A stretch of DNA of 64,000 bases. Source: a bacterium (GTDB taxonomy: Bacteria > JACRDZ01 > JAQUKH01). The position numbers were made by a program, and so were the translations under genes. Below, piece by piece: positions 49,356 through 58,337 of the stretch (position 1 is its first letter; every line of letters begins with the position of its first letter). The stretch is taken from positions 1-64,000 of the forward strand of contig JAQUKH010000002.1 in NCBI GenBank assembly GCA_028719205.1. The letters run 5' to 3'. Below the pieces are notes generated by a model. It was not told the origin of the DNA, ran no database searches, and worked only from the letters and a program-made list of their open reading frames with translations.

Positions 49356-49781
49356 ATGCAAAAATATGAATTTTTTGACCATGAATCGGATGTCGGAGTA
49401 AAAGTTGAGGCTGATAACATCAGTAATTTATTTGCCGGCAGTGCGGAAGCTTTGTTTAATTTGATCGGCAGGAAGATCGAGAGAGGGAAAAAATTCCATT
49501 TTGATATAGATCTTTCCGCCGAGTCAATGGAAGAGCTTTTAGTCAGTTGGCTTAATGAATTGATCTTTCGTTTTGAGGCTGAAGATTTATTTTGTAAGGA
49601 GTTTATTACAAAAATTTCAGAGCGGGATCAAAAATATTTTATCAACGCGCAGATTAGAGGAGAAAAAATAATCTGGGGGAGCGATGAGATACATCATGAA
49701 GTAAAATCCGCGACATACCATCAATTAAAAGTTGTTGAAAAAGAGGGGAAATATTCTGTGAAAATTGTTTTTGATTTGTAA
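49356..49781 (+). CDS. Archease
   Basis: 141 residues, soluble. EFFDHESDVGVKVEADNISNLFAGSAEALFNLI and WLNELIFRFEAEDLFCKEF are clear archease signatures, including the Asp residues for metal. Archease helps the RNA ligase RtcB turn over. No rtcB is in the window, although the two are often adjacent. It lies 14 bases after the antiporter gene, with AAGGTAA before the ATG. Confidence 0.93.
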   Translation: MQKYEFFDHESDVGVKVEADNISNLFAGSAEALFNLIGRKIERGKKFHFDIDLSAESMEELLVSWLNELIFRFEAEDLFCKEFITKISERDQKYFINAQIRGEKIIWGSDEIHHEVKSATYHQLKVVEKEGKYSVKIVFDL

Positions 49782-49867
49782 GCGCGTTGATCGTTATAAG
49801 TTTTATTTCACTTGGCTATCCCGGGCCGAATGAGCAAATGATCAAATCCAAAAGAAGCATGGCGAAG

Positions 49868-50482
49868 TTATTCATTGGGAGAAATTTTAGACACCTGATA
49901 CCGTATTATCGTCTGATACTTTTTCGGATTTCCTTTAAAGAACATTCCCGGCCCTTTTAAATATTCTTCTTCATGCGGCCCCATGATTTTATAACCTTCG
50001 TCGTTGATAAATTTATGCAGTTTTTCAATAGCCGGAGTTTCTTCGCTGTATGGCCCGATGTAAAGTATTTCCGCGATAATGCCGTATTCCCAATATTCGA
50101 TCCTTGCGGACAGGGAAGATCTTTCTTTTTCGGCTGGAAGGGTTTCCACAGTTTCAGGTATCTGCAATCCGTAAATTCCGACCCATTCGTTTTTAGGGGT
50201 CTCAGGCGGTTTAGGCCAGCGTGCCCGCGGCGCGGATATTTTTAATCCCTTTGAAATTTTTTTAAGTTTATAAAATGCTTTGAAAAGAGTTTTGAATGCC
50301 TGTCCGCTGACTACATTCGGGTCTCCGGTAACTTCAACCACAAGCATTTTTTCTCTGGGAAAAGCCGTTATTTTGGGATCTTTTAAGTATTCATATTCCT
50401 TAAAGTTATTTGACGGGAAAAGAAAAAATAGTACAACAATGAACGCGATAATAATTGCTATTGAAATTCTTATCATGACCAT
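49868..50482 (-). CDS. Membrane-anchored GyrI-like effector-binding domain protein
   Basis: 204 residues. One N-terminal helix (5-23) anchors or exports it. Residues 40-195 match the SOUL/GyrI-like ligand-binding fold (MLVVEVTGDPNVVSGQAFKTLFKAFYKLKK, IIAEILYIGPYSEETPAIEKLHKFINDEGY, MGPHEEEYLKGPG). Such domains bind small molecules in many settings, and the ligand is unknown. It follows the yceH gene by 6 bases on the same strand. Confidence 0.82.
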   Translation of the reverse strand: MVMIRISIAIIIAFIVVLFFLFPSNNFKEYEYLKDPKITAFPREKMLVVEVTGDPNVVSGQAFKTLFKAFYKLKKISKGLKISAPRARWPKPPETPKNEWVGIYGLQIPETVETLPAEKERSSLSARIEYWEYGIIAEILYIGPYSEETPAIEKLHKFINDEGYKIMGPHEEEYLKGPGMFFKGNPKKYQTIIRYQVSKISPNE

Positions 50483-50488
50483 TTCTCC

Positions 50489-51142
50489 TTATTCAAACTG
50501 TTTTTTAAATCCCGCGAATTGATCTTTCAGTATTTCAACCTCTTTTTGCAGTGACGCGATATTTTGTTCAAGGATATCTATTCTTTTATTTTCAGATTGG
50601 ACTTCTATAGCTGCTGCTTCAGGAGGCGGGGTCAGATTGACGGACACTTCGCCGCAGAAAAGATGGGCGTACCTGCGCTCTTTACGTCCTGCCTCGCGCG
50701 GAAGGTGCGTGACATATGGGCCAAATGCCGGATCCATAAGTGTTTGCAGGACTGCTTCAACCTCGCCCAGGTCTTTAAATTTATGCATCCGTTCCGTATG
50801 TGTCCGCAATTCCCCCAGTGTCTGCGGCCCGCGCAGAAAAAGCTCGCAGATTACCGGCAATTGCAGCGAAGAAAATTTAAGGGTTTCCATATTATGCTTA
50901 TACTTTGGCACACGGCCTTCCATGGTTGTAGTATGCCATACCAAAAGTTTAGCCCGAAGGTTGTCCAACGCGCGGACTATGGTTGTTTCATCAAGCTTCA
51001 TTACCGGATCCCGGTTTGATTTCTGGTTGCAGGCATTAGTAAGGGCATTTAAGGAAAGCGGATAATATTCCGGCGTAGTAATTTCTTTTTCAATTAAAGA
51101 TCCCAATACGCGCGCTTCAACAGCAGTAAGTATGATGTCCAT
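50489..51142 (-). CDS. YceH-family protein (DUF480)
   Basis: 217 residues. Tandem winged-helix fold, with LTAVEARVLGSLIEKEITTPEYYPLSLNALTNACNQKSNRDPVM and LRGPQTLGELRTHTERMHKF as family blocks. The C-terminal coiled coil (185-215, NKRIDILEQNIASLQKEVEILKDQ) is typical of DUF480. Function is not known, though a DNA-binding role is usually suggested. AAGGAG precedes the ATG, and it is transcribed with the GyrI-like gene. Confidence 0.92.
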   Translation of the reverse strand: MDIILTAVEARVLGSLIEKEITTPEYYPLSLNALTNACNQKSNRDPVMKLDETTIVRALDNLRAKLLVWHTTTMEGRVPKYKHNMETLKFSSLQLPVICELFLRGPQTLGELRTHTERMHKFKDLGEVEAVLQTLMDPAFGPYVTHLPREAGRKERRYAHLFCGEVSVNLTPPPEAAAIEVQSENKRIDILEQNIASLQKEVEILKDQFAGFKKQFE

Positions 51143-51287
51143 GCGGATCTCCTTTTTTAAACTTACACAATATATTCTATATGTTTTTATTTTTTTTGTC
51201 CATTAATGATTTGGAAAGCCAATTCTTATTGACAAGGTAGGGATGTAAGTGTTAATGTAAACAACATAAATTAAGAAGGAGAATATT

Positions 51288-52034
51288 ATGAGTTACGAAT
51301 TGCTTAATCTTGAAAGGTTAAATATAAAAGTTAAAAAAACAGTTGAAGAATTTTGCCGGAAATTACTGGAGGAAAGACTGTCGCTGATAGAATCTATTAT
51401 TTTATACGGAAGCGCTACAGGGCTGGATTTTATCGAAGGGAAATCAAATATTAATATTTTATTAATAGTAAAAGATCCGGATCTTTCGCTGTTCCAGCCG
51501 GTTTTAAAATTATTTGAAAATTACGCTAAAAAAGGATTAGTCCCTCCGCTAATTTTTACTTCTGAAGAGATAAAAAATTCAGCGGATGTTTTTCCGATCG
51601 AATTTCTGGATATTAAAGAAAATCATATTTTATTATTTGGAAAAGATCTGTTTGTAGATCTGGATATTCCCGTCGGCAATTTAAGGCTGCAATGCGAGTC
51701 TGAATTAAAAGGAAAGATCATCCGGCTAAGGCAGATATATCTGGAGCGCGGGCGGCAGTCAAAAGAGATCGAGAAAATGATCAGCTCGACTTTTTCATCT
51801 TTTATCCCGATATTCAAAAATTTGATCAGATTAAAAAATAAAATTCCTCCACAGGACAAGCAGGGTATTGTTAATATGTTGTGCCGGGAGTTTGGGCTGG
51901 AAAATGAGGTTTTAATTACTATCCTGCGTGACAGAAAGGGAGACGGAAAGATAGACGGCAAAGACGCGTCGGACTTTTTGGGAAAATATTTATCCTTGTT
52001 AACTAAGCTTGCCAATATGGTAGATAAAATATGA
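51288..52034 (+). CDS. Nucleotidyltransferase-fold protein, unknown substrate
   Basis: 248 residues. The N-terminal 110 look like a minimal nucleotidyltransferase (IILYGSATGLDFIEGKSNINILLIV, with the Gly-Ser and a possible Asp later), followed by a helical half (LRQIYLERGRQSKEIEKMISSTFSSFIPIFKNLIR) like HEPN-type partners. The second and third catalytic Asp are not clear, so it may be inactive. AGAAGGAGA precedes the ATG. The TPM gene starts inside its stop (ATGA overlap), so the two are coupled. Confidence 0.65.
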   Translation: MSYELLNLERLNIKVKKTVEEFCRKLLEERLSLIESIILYGSATGLDFIEGKSNINILLIVKDPDLSLFQPVLKLFENYAKKGLVPPLIFTSEEIKNSADVFPIEFLDIKENHILLFGKDLFVDLDIPVGNLRLQCESELKGKIIRLRQIYLERGRQSKEIEKMISSTFSSFIPIFKNLIRLKNKIPPQDKQGIVNMLCREFGLENEVLITILRDRKGDGKIDGKDASDFLGKYLSLLTKLANMVDKI

Positions 52035-52786
52035 GAAAAAATGTAATTTTATTTTTTTCTGTGATTATTTTTATTTTATGTTTTTCAAAGGCAGGGGTAA
52101 CAGCCGCTGGAGCAGAGTATCCTTCACAGGTTGGATATATCAATGATTATGCGAATGTAATTTCCGCGGACGACAACAGGCTTATGTCTGGTCTGATACA
52201 GGAGTTAAAGGATAAAACAAAGGCGGAGATCGCCGTGGTAACCTTGCCCACGATCGGCGAGGAGACTGTTGAAACATACGCGGTAAAGCTTTTTGAAAAA
52301 TGGAAGCCAGGAGAAAAAGGGAAAGATACCGGAATATTGATCTTGCTCGCGATCAAGGAAAGAAAGATAAAGATCGAGGTTGGTTATGGGCTTGAGGGCG
52401 TTATCCCTGACGGATTAGCGGGCCAGATCATAGATCAGGCGATGATCCCGTCTTTGAAAGCAGGCGATTTTAGTACAGGATTAAAAAATGGCACAATGGA
52501 AGTTGTCAGGCTGATCGCGCAGGAGTATAAGGTAAAAATTGAAGGTGCCGTCAGTAATAGGACTGAAGAAACAAAAATCAGTCCATTAGAAGTTTTATTC
52601 CTGCTGGTTTTTGGTATTTTTTTTGTTATCGGGAGCAGGAGAAGAAGAGGTTCCCATGGCGGATATGGAGGGTATTGGGGCGGTGGATTTGGCGGCGGTG
52701 GAGGTTTCGGCGGAGGAAGCGGGGGTGGATTTGGCGGTTTTGGAGGCGGTTTCAGCGGAGGGGGCGGGGCGAGCAGGGGATTTTAA
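52031..52786 (+). CDS. TPM-domain (YgcG-like) membrane protein with Gly-rich tail
   Basis: 251 residues. Signal peptide (1-28, ending VTAAG), TPM domain (30-175: VGYINDYANVISADDNRLMSGLIQEL, KTKAEIAVVTLPTIG, ILILLAIKERKIKIEVGYGLEGVIPD), one membrane helix (about 185-205) and a Gly-rich C-terminus of repeated GGGFGG units. TPM proteins face the periplasm. Similar ones help photosystem repair or are of unknown function. LemA follows 48 bases later, a common pairing. Confidence 0.9.
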   Translation: MRKNVILFFSVIIFILCFSKAGVTAAGAEYPSQVGYINDYANVISADDNRLMSGLIQELKDKTKAEIAVVTLPTIGEETVETYAVKLFEKWKPGEKGKDTGILILLAIKERKIKIEVGYGLEGVIPDGLAGQIIDQAMIPSLKAGDFSTGLKNGTMEVVRLIAQEYKVKIEGAVSNRTEETKISPLEVLFLLVFGIFFVIGSRRRRGSHGGYGGYWGGGFGGGGGFGGGSGGGFGGFGGGFSGGGGASRGF

Positions 52787-52833
52787 TAAAAATTCAAAAT
52801 TAAAAATTAAAATTATTTAATAAAGGAGGAGTT

Positions 52834-53412
52834 ATGTCGAAAACAACAGGAATTATTCTGGGGGTAATAGCCGCAATAGTTTTATTTACCGGGCTATCTT
52901 TTATTGGCGGGTTAAATACGGTGGTGACAAAGGATGAGGCAGTTAAATCCGCATGGGCGCAGGTGGAAAATCAATTAAAAAGAAGGAGTGACCTTATCCC
53001 GAATCTTGTAAACACAGTAAAAGGATTCGCGGCGCATGAAGAAAAAGCAATTACTGAAGTTGCTGAAGCAAGAAGCAAACTTGCCGGCGCGTTTGACACC
53101 AAAGCTCCTATTAATGAAAAAATCGAAGCGGCTAAAGGCATGGAAGGCGCGTTATCAAGGCTTTTGATGGTAGTTGAAAATTATCCTAATCTTAAAGCTG
53201 ACCAGAATTTTATCCGCCTTCAGGATGAATTGGCAGGGACGGAAAATCGTATCGCAGTGGAGCGTATGCGTTTTAACCAGAGCGTAAATGATCTTAATAC
53301 CTATATCAGAAAAATTCCGGGAAGCATGTTCGCGGGTTTTAAAGGATTAAAAGAAGCGCCTTATTATGAACCTGAAAAGAAGGACCTGGTTGTACCGGAA
53401 GTAAAATTCTGA
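52834..53412 (+). CDS. LemA-family protein
   Basis: 192 residues. Short N-terminal membrane anchor (7-28, IILGVIAAIVLFTGLSFIGG), then the LemA helical core: WAQVENQLKRRSDLIPNLVNTVKGFAAHEEKAITEVAEARSKL and PNLKADQNFIRLQDELAGTENRIAVERMRFN. The C-terminus ends APYYEPEKKD. Often encoded next to TPM proteins, as here. The role is unclear. AAAGGAGG before the ATG. Confidence 0.96.
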   Translation: MSKTTGIILGVIAAIVLFTGLSFIGGLNTVVTKDEAVKSAWAQVENQLKRRSDLIPNLVNTVKGFAAHEEKAITEVAEARSKLAGAFDTKAPINEKIEAAKGMEGALSRLLMVVENYPNLKADQNFIRLQDELAGTENRIAVERMRFNQSVNDLNTYIRKIPGSMFAGFKGLKEAPYYEPEKKDLVVPEVKF

Positions 53413-53431
53413 TAAAAATATTTTTTAGGAT

Positions 53432-54082
53432 TTATTTTTCCAGATAAATATCTTCTTTCGCGTCGATGGGAAACGCGTTGAGATGGGACGAGTCATTGAT
53501 TCCTGTAATATATAATTTTTTGTCATAACCCTGTATGTAAGTTATTCCTGTATTTGTCAGAGACATTCTTGTGATGAGTTTGTTGAAATTGCCTTTAAGT
53601 ATATAGGCAATGACCGCCGTTATTGTGCCGGCGTGAGCGACAATGATAACATTGTCGCCTTCTTTGTGGTTTTTTAATATTTTTTTGAACACATTGTTTA
53701 TTCTTTTTCTGAATTCCGGTATGTTTTCAGCTCCCGGGATCAGTGTCTTTGTGGGGTTTTTGCGCCATTTTTTATAATCACCGTTGTATTCCAGATTTAC
53801 TTCGTCAGGAGTTTTTCCCTCCCATTCACCAAGATATATCTCCGCGAGGTCTTTGTGAAAAGAGATTGGGAGCCCGAGATGGCTCGATATTAATTCAGCG
53901 GTTTGTTTCGCCCTTAAGAGTTCAGAACAATAAATAAAATTATATTTGTCTTTTGAAAGGCTTTTGGCCAAGAGTTCAACCTGCCGTATTCCGGTCGGCG
54001 AAAGTGCCGGATCGCTCTGCCCCTGAATTTTATTTTCACCATTTAATATTGATTCACCGTGACGGATCAGATATATTTTCAT
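53432..54082 (-). CDS. Histidine phosphatase-superfamily protein (phosphoglycerate-mutase-like)
   Basis: 216 residues. The catalytic motif is IYLIRHGESILNG, the second Arg in QGQSDPALSPTGIRQ and CSELLRAKQTAELI, and the second His in VIIVAHAGTITAVI. All four catalytic residues are in place. It could be a cofactor-dependent mutase or alpha-ribazole phosphatase (GTGT start region is not decisive). It is convergent with the LemA gene by a 20-base gap. Confidence 0.9.
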   Translation of the reverse strand: MKIYLIRHGESILNGENKIQGQSDPALSPTGIRQVELLAKSLSKDKYNFIYCSELLRAKQTAELISSHLGLPISFHKDLAEIYLGEWEGKTPDEVNLEYNGDYKKWRKNPTKTLIPGAENIPEFRKRINNVFKKILKNHKEGDNVIIVAHAGTITAVIAYILKGNFNKLITRMSLTNTGITYIQGYDKKLYITGINDSSHLNAFPIDAKEDIYLEK

Positions 54083-54091
54083 ATTATTGAA

Positions 54092-54120
54092 TTGATTTTA
54101 ATAAAAGAAAATATTATAAT
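54092..54120 (+). promoter_or_regulatory. Promoter of the ubiE/menG gene
   Basis: TTGATT (54092-54097), 17-base spacer, TATAAT (54115-54120). It lies between the divergent phosphatase gene and the methyltransferase start at 54173. Confidence 0.6.
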
Positions 54121-54172
54121 ATATTTTAAAAGAAAAATCCATTGTTTTAAATCAAAAAATCCGGGGTTGATA

Positions 54173-54946
54173 ATGTCCGATAAAAAACTATTAACAGGCG
54201 AAGCAATGAAGCAGGCGGTTCAGGAGATGAACCGGCCCGAAAACAGGGAAATGAAATATAAGTATGTCCAGGGGATGTTTAATTCTATCGCCCCGAGTTA
54301 TGACCTGATGAATACAGTTGCCTCTTTTGGCATACATTATTTATGGCGGAATAAAGCGGTGAAAATGGCAGGAGTTAAACAGGGAAATACGGCGCTTGAT
54401 ATCTGCTGCGGAACAGGGGATTTTTCTATCGCGCTTGCCAAGGCTGTCGGAGCGAACGGCAAGGTTAACGGCCTGGATTTTTCCTCGGGGATGATAAAAA
54501 AAGCCAAAGAAAAAATTGTTGGGACTAAGTTTGAAAAGATCATTTCGTTTCAGGAAGGAAACGCCGAACAGCTTCCTTTCCCTGATAATACCTTTGATTT
54601 TTGCACAGTAAGCTGTGGAATAAGGAATCTTACGGATCTTTCCCGCGGATTTTCTGAAATGAGGCGTGTTGTTAAACCGGGGGGGAAGGTTTTATGCCTT
54701 GACCTTGGCCGTCCGGCAATTCCTATATTCAGGACGATCTACTTATTTTACTTTTTTAAGGTGGTTCCGTTCTTTGGCCAGATCATCAGCAATCAAAGGG
54801 AGGCATATACCTATTTGCCTGAATCACTTAATACGTTTCCCCCGCAGGAAGAGCTTAAAAAGCTCATGGAAAATGTAGGGCTGAAAAATGTCCGTTATAA
54901 AAATTTCTTTGGCGGCGCTATGGCCCTGCATATCGGAGCCAAGTAA
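54173..54946 (+). CDS. UbiE/MenG quinone-pathway C-methyltransferase
   Basis: 257 residues from the ATG at 54173. SAM-binding motif ALDICCGTGDFSIALAKAVG, then GLDFSSGMIKKAKEK, GNAEQLPFPDNTFDFCTVSCGIRNL, and C-terminal FQ-like region. The block YDLMNTVASFGIHYLWRNKAV is typical of UbiE/MenG. It would methylate demethylmenaquinone (or the ubiquinone precursor). I use the later ATG, because 38 residues upstream lie before the promoter. No other quinone gene is here. Confidence 0.93.
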   Translation: MSDKKLLTGEAMKQAVQEMNRPENREMKYKYVQGMFNSIAPSYDLMNTVASFGIHYLWRNKAVKMAGVKQGNTALDICCGTGDFSIALAKAVGANGKVNGLDFSSGMIKKAKEKIVGTKFEKIISFQEGNAEQLPFPDNTFDFCTVSCGIRNLTDLSRGFSEMRRVVKPGGKVLCLDLGRPAIPIFRTIYLFYFFKVVPFFGQIISNQREAYTYLPESLNTFPPQEELKKLMENVGLKNVRYKNFFGGAMALHIGAK

Positions 54947-54965
54947 ATCGATTTCCTGTTCACGA

Positions 54966-55790
54966 TCAGATATAGTCCTTTAGTTCTTTCTTTAAAAATT
55001 CAAAGGCCTCGTCTACATCATCAAAAAAATGAAAAAGTTTCAGGTCTTTTCTGCTGATAGTATTATATTTTATCATCTCTTCGAAATTTATAACTTTTTT
55101 CCAGTAATCCGTTCCGAATAATATCACCGGCAATTTCTTCTGTACCTTTCCGGTTTGTATCAGCGTAAGGATCTCTGTCATTTCATCTAAAGTCCCGAAT
55201 CCGCCCGGGAAAACTATTAATGCTTTAGCCATATAGGCAAACCAGAATTTGCGGATAAAAAAATAGTGGAATTCAAAGGATAACTCTTCAGTTATATATT
55301 TATTGATTACCTGCTCAAATGGGAGGCTTATATTAAAGCCTATTGATCTCCCGCCGGCTTCAGAGGCCCCTTGATTTACCGCCCCCATAATTCCTCCTCC
55401 TCCCCCTGTGCACATTAACAGCCGGCTTTTATTCTTTGTAGTTTGTTTAGCCCAATGGGTTAATTTGCAAGATAAAGAACGGGCCTTTTCATAATATTGG
55501 GACATATATTGATCTGTCTTAGCTGACCTAAGATTCACAAGCAATTTTTTGCCGGGATTTTTTTTCGCCTCGCAAAGTTTTTGTATTTTTAATAAATTTT
55601 TTTCAGCGATAGTTTTTGATTTGATCCGTGCTGAGCCAAAAAACACTATTGTGTTTTCCACATTATATTTGTGAAGCCTCGATTTGGGTTCAGTAAGTTC
55701 GCATAATACCCTTATGGTTCTGGCATCATGACTTCGTAAAAATTCCAGGTTTTGGTATGCTTTAACTGCAGGTTTTATCATTTTTTTCAC
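54966..55790 (-). CDS. LOG-family Rossmann-fold protein (TIGR00730-like)
   Basis: 274 residues. MCTGGGGGIMGAVNQGASEAGG and IVFPGGFGTLDEMTEILTLIQTGK are the nucleotide-binding and PGGxGTxxE motifs of the LOG family (cytokinin riboside-monophosphate phosphoribohydrolase-like and nucleotide 5'-monophosphate nucleosidases). An N-terminal extension of about 50 residues precedes the core. Divergent from the UvrD gene. Confidence 0.92.
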   Translation of the reverse strand: MKKMIKPAVKAYQNLEFLRSHDARTIRVLCELTEPKSRLHKYNVENTIVFFGSARIKSKTIAEKNLLKIQKLCEAKKNPGKKLLVNLRSAKTDQYMSQYYEKARSLSCKLTHWAKQTTKNKSRLLMCTGGGGGIMGAVNQGASEAGGRSIGFNISLPFEQVINKYITEELSFEFHYFFIRKFWFAYMAKALIVFPGGFGTLDEMTEILTLIQTGKVQKKLPVILFGTDYWKKVINFEEMIKYNTISRKDLKLFHFFDDVDEAFEFLKKELKDYI

Positions 55791-55897
55791 CTTTCTTTTT
55801 GAATTTATTTTCTTGCAATTTTACTGAAAATATCATATCATATATAACTATATCGTTTCCCCTATATATTAACTTTAGAATAGTGCAGGAAATTCAG

Positions 55898-58045
55898 ATG
55901 GGTATTTCTTCGATTTTGAATTCAAAACAGAGAGAAGCTGTAGAGTATTTAGAAGGCCCTCTTCTAATATTGGCGGGAGCCGGCAGCGGGAAGACGAGAA
56001 CTATAACTCACCGCATTGCCTATCTTATTGATGATGTCGGAATTCCTTCAAGTAAATTATTCGCCGCTACTTTTACAAATAAAGCGGCTGATGAAATGAA
56101 AGAACGGATCCACGGCCTAGTTAAAAATCAAAGCGATGGCCTATGGATCGGAACCTTTCATTCTACCTGCGTAAGGATCCTTCGGAATTACCTTAAAGAA
56201 AAAAATAAATCAAATTATTTTGCCATATACAGCGCGAGCGACCAGTTCCATTTGATCAGAGAATGCATGAAAGAATTGGTAATAGATGAAAAACGGTTTA
56301 ATCCGGCCACGTTCGTATCTAAAATATCTCAGTCTAAAAACAGGCTTATCGGAGCGGAAGAATATAATAAAAATGTCAGTGATTATCTGGAAGGAACGAT
56401 CGGCCGCGTTTATAAACTTTACCAGGAAAAGTTAAGAGAAAATAACGCCTTTGATTTTGATGACCTGATCATGGAGTCTGTCCTGCTTCTCGAAAATGAC
56501 CGCGCTGTCAGGGAATATTATCAGGAAAAATTTTCTCATGTTCTGGTGGATGAATATCAGGACACGAACAGGGCTCAATACCGCTTAATAATGCTTATAA
56601 CTCCAAAAGATAAAAATATATGCGTTGTCGGTGATGAGGATCAGTCCATTTATCAGTGGCGCGGCGCGGATATAAACAACATATTGGACTTTGAAAAAGA
56701 TTTTCAAAACGTGAAAATAATCCGGTTAGAGGAAAATTACCGGTCGACCCAGACTATTTTGAACGCGGCTAACGTGCTCGTAAAGAATAACCGTGAAAGA
56801 AAAGGGAAAAATCTCTGGACAAAAAATAAAAAGGGTGAAAAAATAAATTACTTTTTATTTGAAACGGAGCATAAGGAAGCCGAATTTATCGTTCAAAAAG
56901 TAATTGAATTCCATAAAGAACATAAAATTCCATATTCGCATTTTTCTGTTTTTTACAGGACTCATGTCCAATCCCGCGTTATAGAAGATATTTTGCGCCA
57001 AAACAATATTTTTTATACTATTGTCGGCGGGGTAAGATTTTATGAGCGTAAAGAGATAAAAGATATTGTAGCGTACCTCCGGGTAATATTTAATCCTCAT
57101 GAAACTATCAGCCTTAAAAGGATAATAAATGTCCCCCGGAGAGGAATAGGGGAAACTACAATTGAAGAGATTTATAATTTTTTAAAAGATAAAAAAATAA
57201 GTTTTTATGACGCGCTTAAAAGAAGCGGTGAGATCCCGAATATTTCGGGCCGTACTAGAGAAAAAATAAAAGAATTCATCTCTTTAATGGAAAAACTGCA
57301 GGCCTTAAAAAATGAATGTCCTTCAAGGATATTATCAGAGGTTTTAGGGGCAACTAAATACAAGGAAAAAGTTATTCAGACGGATACTGTTTACAGCGAA
57401 GAAAGAGAAGAGAGCCTGGAAGAATTTTCTTCAGCTATAAAACAATATGAGTTAAAAAATACGGATGTGTCTCTTGGCGGATTTTTGCAGGAAATTTCCC
57501 TGGTTGCGGATATTGATACGTGGAATAAAAATAAGGAGTCCGTAACTTTAATGACCTTTCATAACGCCAAGGGATTGGAGTTCCCTATAGTTTTTATGAC
57601 TGGTATGGAAGAGGGGATTTTCCCGCATTTTAGTTCTTTTGCGAGTGATAAAGAGATGGAGGAAGAAAGGCGCCTTTGTTATGTCGGAATAACCCGGGCC
57701 AGAGAATCGCTTTTTTTGACCGCGGTTAAAAGGCGGTATTTACACGGGACAGAGGTAATGAATCCTCCTTCCAGATTTATCAAAGAGATCCCCTGTGAGT
57801 TGATAAATTGCGAGACATGTTCCTCCGGCAATGAAAGCAGGATTATTCCTGAGGTCCGGATTATTTGCGGGTATAAGGCAGGGGATATTGTAGAGCATCT
57901 AAAATGGGGACAAGGATTTATCAAGGACATTAAAGGAGACGGCGACGACGCTAAGGCAAGTATATTTTTTCATAGTGTAGGCGAGAAAGTCTTGCTGTTG
58001 AAGCTTGCGCCTATAAAAAAAATAAAGGATAAAAATGAGTGTTGA
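55898..58045 (+). CDS. UvrD/PcrA-type superfamily 1 DNA helicase
   Basis: 715 residues from the ATG at 55898, which follows AGGA at 7 bases. Motifs: Walker A GPLLILAGAGSGKTRTITHRIAYLI, II VLVDEYQDTNRAQYRL, III VVGDEDQSIYQWRGADI, IV IIRLEENYRSTQTIL, V VTLMTFHNAKGLEFPIVFMTG and VI RRLCYVGITRARESLFLT. A C-terminal Tudor-like tail (AGDIVEHLKWGQGFIKDIKGDGDDAKASIFF) is present, as in PcrA. Functions in repair and replication restart. Its stop overlaps the gatC start by 11 bases. Confidence 0.95.
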   Translation: MGISSILNSKQREAVEYLEGPLLILAGAGSGKTRTITHRIAYLIDDVGIPSSKLFAATFTNKAADEMKERIHGLVKNQSDGLWIGTFHSTCVRILRNYLKEKNKSNYFAIYSASDQFHLIRECMKELVIDEKRFNPATFVSKISQSKNRLIGAEEYNKNVSDYLEGTIGRVYKLYQEKLRENNAFDFDDLIMESVLLLENDRAVREYYQEKFSHVLVDEYQDTNRAQYRLIMLITPKDKNICVVGDEDQSIYQWRGADINNILDFEKDFQNVKIIRLEENYRSTQTILNAANVLVKNNRERKGKNLWTKNKKGEKINYFLFETEHKEAEFIVQKVIEFHKEHKIPYSHFSVFYRTHVQSRVIEDILRQNNIFYTIVGGVRFYERKEIKDIVAYLRVIFNPHETISLKRIINVPRRGIGETTIEEIYNFLKDKKISFYDALKRSGEIPNISGRTREKIKEFISLMEKLQALKNECPSRILSEVLGATKYKEKVIQTDTVYSEEREESLEEFSSAIKQYELKNTDVSLGGFLQEISLVADIDTWNKNKESVTLMTFHNAKGLEFPIVFMTGMEEGIFPHFSSFASDKEMEEERRLCYVGITRARESLFLTAVKRRYLHGTEVMNPPSRFIKEIPCELINCETCSSGNESRIIPEVRIICGYKAGDIVEHLKWGQGFIKDIKGDGDDAKASIFFHSVGEKVLLLKLAPIKKIKDKNEC

Positions 58046-58322
58046 TAAAGAAGTAATAAAAAAAATAGCGCGTCTGGCAAACCTCTATTATAAAGAAGAT
58101 GAATTAGATACATCGGCCAGGGAATTAAATCAGATCCTTACATATGTTGAAAAGCTGTCTAAGCTTGATACCGGCGGGATTAATCCCACCTTTCAGGTTT
58201 CTCCTATAGAAAATATTTACAGGGATGATATTGTCGGGAAATCGCTGGATTTAGAGCATGTTATGTCAAATGCTCCTGAAAAAGAAGGGAAATTTTTTAC
58301 AGTTCCAAAGATAATTGATTAA
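58035..58322 (+). CDS. gatC: Aspartyl/glutamyl-tRNA amidotransferase subunit C
   Basis: 95 residues, standard length. IKKIARLANLYYKEDELDTSARELNQILTYVEKLSKLDTGGINPTFQ and the final RDD(I)VGKSLDLEHVMSNAPEKEGKFFTVPKIID are GatC signatures. GatC wraps GatA and GatB to make the amidotransferase that converts Glu-tRNA(Gln) or Asp-tRNA(Asn). The start lies within the 3' end of the UvrD gene, so the operon includes uvrD, gatC, gatA and further genes. Confidence 0.95.
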   Translation: MSVDKEVIKKIARLANLYYKEDELDTSARELNQILTYVEKLSKLDTGGINPTFQVSPIENIYRDDIVGKSLDLEHVMSNAPEKEGKFFTVPKIID

Positions 58323-58337
58323 AAATAGAGGTTTTAA

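Noticed and set aside
50564-51065. Two plus-strand frames of 142-151 residues
   Set aside because: Antisense to the well-supported yceH gene, without a ribosome site or a family match.
52611-52820. Plus-strand 69-residue frame in the Gly-rich region of the TPM gene
   Set aside because: It exists because the GGN repeats read without stops in another frame. No start signal.
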